From: Levilactobacillus fuyuanensis
GTDB lineage: Bacteria; Bacillota; Bacilli; Lactobacillales; Lactobacillaceae
DNA length: 50,660 nucleotides
Direction: 5' to 3'
Assembly: GCF_003946395.1 (NCBI RefSeq)
Contig: NZ_RHNZ01000020.1
Span: forward strand, 1-50,660
The position numbers were made by a program, and so were the translations under genes. Positions 47,644 through 50,660 of the stretch are shown here, piece after piece. The notes under the pieces are model-generated. The model was not told where the DNA came from, ran no database searches, and worked only from the letters and a program-made list of their open reading frames with translations. Within the stretch, counting starts at the first letter, position 1; each line of letters opens with the position of its first letter.

Positions 47644-48695
47644 TGCCACATTATGATGTTGTGGATACTTCTAATAACAATGGGATCATGACCGTTGCCA
47701 ATTGGCGTTCGATGAAGAAGTATGGCGTCAAAGCCATGATAGCCAAGCTATCCGAAGGTACGTACTTCACTGACCAAACGGCCAAGCCGAGCATTCGTAA
47801 CGCGGTATCTGCTGGTTTACACGTCAACGGCTATCACTTTTCCCGATTTACGACAGTGGCTGGTGCTAAGGCTGAAGCCCAGATGGCAGCCCGAAGTGCG
47901 CTAAAGGCTGGTTTGGGCAAGAACAGTGTGATCGTACTTGATTTTGAAGCCACCAATTCTGGTTGGAATCAGAACTCCAAAATTGTTAAGGCTTGGATCA
48001 ACGAAGTCCACCGCATGGGCTATCCTAAGACAGACGTCTATACGATGGGCAGCTGGATTAATTCAGTGCCATTGAACAACTCGGGCCGTGGCGGTTGGGT
48101 GGCTAACTATCCTTATAACCCGTCCGGGTTTAAGCTTTATACCGGATATAATGGCTGGCAATGGACGTCAAGAATGCACTTCCCCGGGTGTTATGGTGGT
48201 TTCGATGTGTCCCAGATGTATTCAAACTTCTACTATGGCACCACAACTAAGACGATCAAGCCTAAGAAGGCCATCTATTATCGGTATAACCCCAAGATGA
48301 TCTATGCCCGGACACCGATTAATCGTTACAAGGACGTTGCCTTCAAGCACAAAGTGGACAACTTCCCAGCCGGAACTGTGTTTGCGATTGCTAAAGTGGT
48401 GACCTACGGCAAAATTACCCGGTTCCAATTGGCAAACGGGTATTACATCACGTCTAATCAGGACAATGTAAATCGGCTTTACTATGTGGCTGGTGGTGAT
48501 GTCAAACGGGTAAAGTCTGTGCGTGGCACTCACCGGTACAAGGATAAAGCTCTTAAGTATGTTGTGGACTGGCAGCCAGCCGGGACTGAGTTTGATGTCG
48601 CTAAGATAGTCAAGTACGGAGATACAACTCGGATTCAGTTAGCTAATGGATTATTTATCAGTGGCAACAAAAAGATTAACAAATTTGTCAAATAA
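47643..48695 (+). CDS. GH25 lysin with DUF5776-like repeats
   Basis: A 350-residue endolysin. Residues 1-190 form a GH25 muramidase with the catalytic strand IVLDFEAT (near 98) and active-site Asp near the N-terminus (VVDTSNNNG). Residues about 210-345 hold two DUF5776-like wall-binding repeats (RYKDVAFKHKVDNFPAGTVFAIAKVVTYG and RYKDKALKYVVDWQPAGTEFDVAKIVKYG). No signal peptide, so export depends on the holin. Confidence 0.93.
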   Translation: MPHYDVVDTSNNNGIMTVANWRSMKKYGVKAMIAKLSEGTYFTDQTAKPSIRNAVSAGLHVNGYHFSRFTTVAGAKAEAQMAARSALKAGLGKNSVIVLDFEATNSGWNQNSKIVKAWINEVHRMGYPKTDVYTMGSWINSVPLNNSGRGGWVANYPYNPSGFKLYTGYNGWQWTSRMHFPGCYGGFDVSQMYSNFYYGTTTKTIKPKKAIYYRYNPKMIYARTPINRYKDVAFKHKVDNFPAGTVFAIAKVVTYGKITRFQLANGYYITSNQDNVNRLYYVAGGDVKRVKSVRGTHRYKDKALKYVVDWQPAGTEFDVAKIVKYGDTTRIQLANGLFISGNKKINKFVK

Positions 48696-48737
48696 GCGTA
48701 TAGTACAAGATATACCTGTACGTTACTGATTTAGAAA

Positions 48738-48773
48738 GGGCGCTCACTCCTAACGGGGTGAGCGCCTTTTTTT
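48738..48773 (+). terminator. Late-operon terminator
   Basis: GGCGCTCAC and GTGAGCGCC pair around ten bases, followed by TTTTTTT. It ends the lysis/late transcript. Confidence 0.9.
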
Positions 48774-48822
48774 AGCAGTAATACGTAATCCTATATGAGC
48801 TATACAAAAAAGTATAAGAAAG

Positions 48823-48872
48823 TTGACATATACTCCGTAAAAGTTGACATTTGATTCACTCATGGTGATAAT
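48823..48872 (+). promoter_or_regulatory. Promoter of the DUF2335 pair
   Basis: TTGACA (48844-48849) and GATAAT (48867-48872) with 17 bases between. A second AGTTGACAT lies exactly 21 bases (two helical turns) upstream, so it may also be an activator or repressor site. Confidence 0.75.
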
Positions 48873-48938
48873 ATACTAAGAGACTGTAGTCGGGCTCTAT
48901 TCAAATTAATTTACGCATCATGGAAGGAGTGCTGCGAT

Positions 48939-49145
48939 ATGTTTGATTCCCTTTTTGCAATGCCTTCTTTTATTAGAGGTGCTGCTCGAGTACTTGATTT
49001 AGGTGCAACGACAGATGAATACAATACTTCCGATAATGAACGTGAGGCTGATACTAATGCCTTGCATTCTGACTGGAAGGCGGTTGGCAATGATATGTTT
49101 GGAGCGTTAGATGGATATAAAGCCAGAGAACCCAAGAGACGATAA
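48939..49145 (+). CDS. Small protein paired with the DUF2335 gene
   Basis: A 68-residue acidic-to-basic protein (MFDSLFAMPSFIRGAARVLDLG...). AAGGAGTG precedes ATG 48939. It overlaps the next gene by 35 bases in another frame, so the two are coupled. Unknown function; no signal peptide or membrane helix. Confidence 0.65.
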   Translation: MFDSLFAMPSFIRGAARVLDLGATTDEYNTSDNEREADTNALHSDWKAVGNDMFGALDGYKAREPKRR

Positions 49146-49656
49146 TGATCAAAAAAATAAATTAAAAACTTCCAATAGTGTAAAGGATGTTAAGACGTTA
49201 TTAAAAGAACTGGAAAAAGCTCCAAATCCTGAACAGAAACAGGAAATTGAACAACAGATCGTAGCTGTTACTCAAGTTAGAATGTCTGTTCGAGAGAGTT
49301 TGTTTTCTGGACCGCTACCATCACCCGACCAATTTTTGAAATATAATCAGGTTCTCCCTGGAGCGGCAGATAGAATATTGACGATGGCAGAAAAACAGAT
49401 GGCTCATCGTCAGAGTATTGAAGACAAAGTCGTTGTTTCTAATACAAGGAATAGTATGATGGGAGTTATATCTGCATTCATACTTGCTCTTACTGCAATC
49501 TGTGGTGGGATTTATCTCGCAGTGATCGGCCATTCGTACGGTACATTGCTTTCGCTAACTGGCTTGGGTAGCTTGATATATGTGTTTATATATGGGACAC
49601 GATCTTCTAGAAAAGAGAGAGAAGAGAAGAGCAAAACAAGTCAAAAAGATAAGTAA
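49111..49656 (+). CDS. DUF2335-like membrane protein
   Basis: A 181-residue protein with the DUF2335 pattern: GPLPSPDQFLKYNQVLPGAADRILTMAEKQMAHRQSIEDKVV then two membrane helices (MMGVISAFILALTAICGGIYLAV and LLSLTGLGSLIYVFIYG). A charged N-terminal helix may be a coiled coil. The family occurs on mobile elements; role unknown. With the small gene before it and its own promoter it is likely expressed in the lysogen. Confidence 0.82.
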   Translation: MDIKPENPRDDNDQKNKLKTSNSVKDVKTLLKELEKAPNPEQKQEIEQQIVAVTQVRMSVRESLFSGPLPSPDQFLKYNQVLPGAADRILTMAEKQMAHRQSIEDKVVVSNTRNSMMGVISAFILALTAICGGIYLAVIGHSYGTLLSLTGLGSLIYVFIYGTRSSRKEREEKSKTSQKDK

Positions 49657-49662
49657 CACTAA

Positions 49663-49696
49663 GGCCACTCATCTCTTAGGAGGTGGGTGGCTTTTG
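49663..49696 (+). terminator. Terminator of the DUF2335 pair
   Basis: GCCACTCATCT and AGGTGGGTGGC pair (one A-G mismatch and one U-G), followed by TTTTGTT. Confidence 0.65.
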
Positions 49697-49843
49697 TTGA
49701 GATATTGAGCCAAGGCATCCATAAGTGTTATCATACAAAGGTTGGTTCTAGTCTAACCAATCAAAAAACAACTAAATATGGGTGTTCACCCCTAAGGACC
49801 CCATGTTTAGCTGCTTTTGTACATAATAAGAGAAGTTGTTCGT
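49697..49843. other. Intergenic stretch without clear content
   Basis: About 150 bases with no supported gene, promoter or repeat that I can see, between the terminator and two leftward genes. Confidence 0.4.
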
Positions 49844-50146
49844 TTAATGTGAGAGAGCTAGCTGTAAGATAGCTTTAGCTGGTGCATTGGGCGTGTTGCG
49901 GTGGAACTGATAAATTCCGGCCGGTAGCTTGATGGATTGGTTGTTTGCTCGATCCACAAGCACCTCGATAGATTTTCCGCTGAGTGTCATACTTGTGAGA
50001 ATTCCCTTACCACTCACTGCCTCATCGGTGATGGTAAGTGGCACCATGTCAGTTTTTGGATCGGTTGTTACCGATATGCCAATTTGGTCACAGATGATCC
50101 AGATACGGTGATCGGGTGTCGGCACTTGATATACTTTAGTTTCCAT
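49844..50146 (-). CDS. Unknown protein next to attR
   Basis: A 100-residue beta-rich soluble protein (VYQVPTPDHRIWIICDQIGISVTTDPKTD...). AAGGAGAAA precedes ATG 50146. It is the second gene of a leftward pair with the gene at 50158, reading toward the lysis region. Unknown function. Confidence 0.7.
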   Translation of the reverse strand: METKVYQVPTPDHRIWIICDQIGISVTTDPKTDMVPLTITDEAVSGKGILTSMTLSGKSIEVLVDRANNQSIKLPAGIYQFHRNTPNAPAKAILQLALSH

Positions 50147-50157
50147 GTTTTTTCTCC

Positions 50158-50415
50158 TTATGCGCCAACTTTTGTGTGAGCCACAATCGCATATCTAGTG
50201 ATTACGAATTGTCGTCTACTATTATAGTGCCCAAGGAGTGCAGCCGTTGATCCTTTCTCTGCACGATAGAGAAAATCTAAGGCATGGACGTGTACTAAAC
50301 AATTGATTAGCTCGTTTGTCTTGGAGTCACGTATCTTTACATAAAGAAGCAGGGGGCTTAGTTTGATAGTTCGGGGGTCGCTTTCAAGGATTCCATTAAG
50401 TGGTTGTTGTTCCAT
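50158..50415 (-). CDS. Unknown protein, first gene of the attR pair
   Basis: An 85-residue protein (MEQQPLNGILESDPRTIKLSPLLL...). ATG 50415 has GAGGTGA upstream and a good leftward promoter (50435-50463); a longer frame to 50496 would run through that promoter. Probably a beta-barrel-like fold (LYVKIRDSKTNELINCLVHVHALDFLYRAEKGS). Unknown function. Confidence 0.65.
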   Translation of the reverse strand: MEQQPLNGILESDPRTIKLSPLLLYVKIRDSKTNELINCLVHVHALDFLYRAEKGSTAALLGHYNSRRQFVITRYAIVAHTKVGA

Positions 50416-50434
50416 AGCTATCACCTCACCTACG

Positions 50435-50463
50435 ATTATACGAACAAAAGTTCCCCTAATCAA
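50435..50463 (-). promoter_or_regulatory. Leftward promoter beside attR
   Basis: TTGATT and TATAAT with a 17-base spacer, reading leftward, 20 bases before the start of the gene at 50158. The integrase arm sites begin 24 bases further right, so bound integrase could affect it. Confidence 0.7.
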
Positions 50464-50486
50464 GCTAGAATAGTGTGCGAATAATA

Positions 50487-50547
50487 TTCTTCGCAATTCT
50501 TCGCATTTAAAAAGGTGAAAACATATTTGCGAAGAATTTGCGAAGAG
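50487..50547. repeat. Right integrase arm-type sites
   Basis: Four copies of TGCGAAGAA or TGCGAAGAG: two leftward (50487-50495, 50497-50505) and two rightward (50528-50536, 50539-50547). The pairs face each other in opposite orientation. Together with the left pair there are six sites. Confidence 0.75.
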
Positions 50548-50581
50548 GACTTTGCATTTGAGCGTGCTTCAAAGCAAAAAG

Positions 50582-50624
50582 AAAACCACCAAAACGTTGA
50601 TTTAACAGCGATTTGGTGGTTTTT
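50582..50624. terminator. Bidirectional terminator near attR
   Basis: AAAACCACCAAA and TTTGGTGGTTTT are perfect inverted repeats around 18 bases, with A- and T-runs at both ends. It would insulate the prophage from host transcription in either direction. Confidence 0.75.
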
Positions 50625-50647
50625 CGTATGTGAGTGTGTTTCTAATT

Positions 50648-50660
50648 ATCACCCGCACGG
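50648..50660. other. attR core (right attachment site)
   Basis: ATCACCCGCACGG, identical to the first 13 bases. The window ends inside the core, so its continuation (GGTGAT in attL) cannot be checked here. Confidence 0.8.

Noticed and set aside
48738-48773. CRISPR-like repeats or other arrays in intergenic regions
   Set aside because: No stretch shows regularly spaced identical repeats with variable spacers; the repeats seen are terminators, operators or iterons.

Overview
The window is one complete temperate phage, almost certainly a resident prophage of a low-to-mid GC Gram-positive host, most likely a member of the Lactobacillaceae. The grounds are strong GGAGG ribosome sites, an ArpU-type late regulator, a RecT plus DUF3799-type recombination pair, an LL-H-like holin, and a GH25 lysin carrying two DUF5776-like repeats, an architecture typical of lactobacilli. 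The first and last 13 bases are identical (ATCACCCGCACGG), and integrase arm-type repeats lie just inside both ends, so the window appears cut exactly at attL and attR (about 50.65 kb). A sheath, tube, baseplate-wedge and hub set shows a contractile-tailed (myovirus) particle.

Layout. 1-6663, mostly leftward: integrase, an AT-rich three-gene ParA operon, a secreted protein, a membrane protein, an unusual MuF-like protein, an ImmA-like peptidase and the CI-like repressor. 6664-6826 is the divergent switch: GATAC-N5-GTATC operators sit inside the spacer between -35 and -10 of both promoters, and another copy lies inside cro. 6827-16857, rightward early genes: cro, small proteins, a regulatory HTH protein, RecT, DUF3799 nuclease, replisome organiser with a palindrome-rich candidate origin, Rha, YopX, RusA and an adenine methylase; two leftward accessory genes interrupt the front. 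16953-17440: ArpU and four GCAG repeats on an 11-bp period. 17501-18186: one good CAU tRNA and several highly divergent tRNA-like structures, ended by a terminator. 18294-21268: accessory genes, including a TIR/nucleotide-binding-like protein, a cassette between two identical 20-bp repeats, and a DUF2829/Tad2-like anti-Thoeris candidate.

21340-33359: packaging, head, connector, sheath, tube and tail chaperones. The large terminase gene is split by an 803-nt group I intron with a GIY-YIG endonuclease; joining 22337 to 23141 restores a 445-residue protein. 33374-46476: tape measure with two wall-degrading domains, baseplate and a modular tail fibre. 46506-48695: membrane proteins, holin, lysin, then a terminator. 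48844-50463: a promoter-driven pair (one DUF2335-like) and two leftward genes before attR.

Together this is a standard lysogeny / early / late programme. The unusual parts are the tRNA-like cluster, the terL intron, the operator geometry, and several accessory loci that probably serve phage-phage or phage-host conflict (ParA operon, TIR-like protein, Tad2-like protein, DUF2335 pair, orphan MuF domain). All names come from reading sequences by eye; no database search was run.
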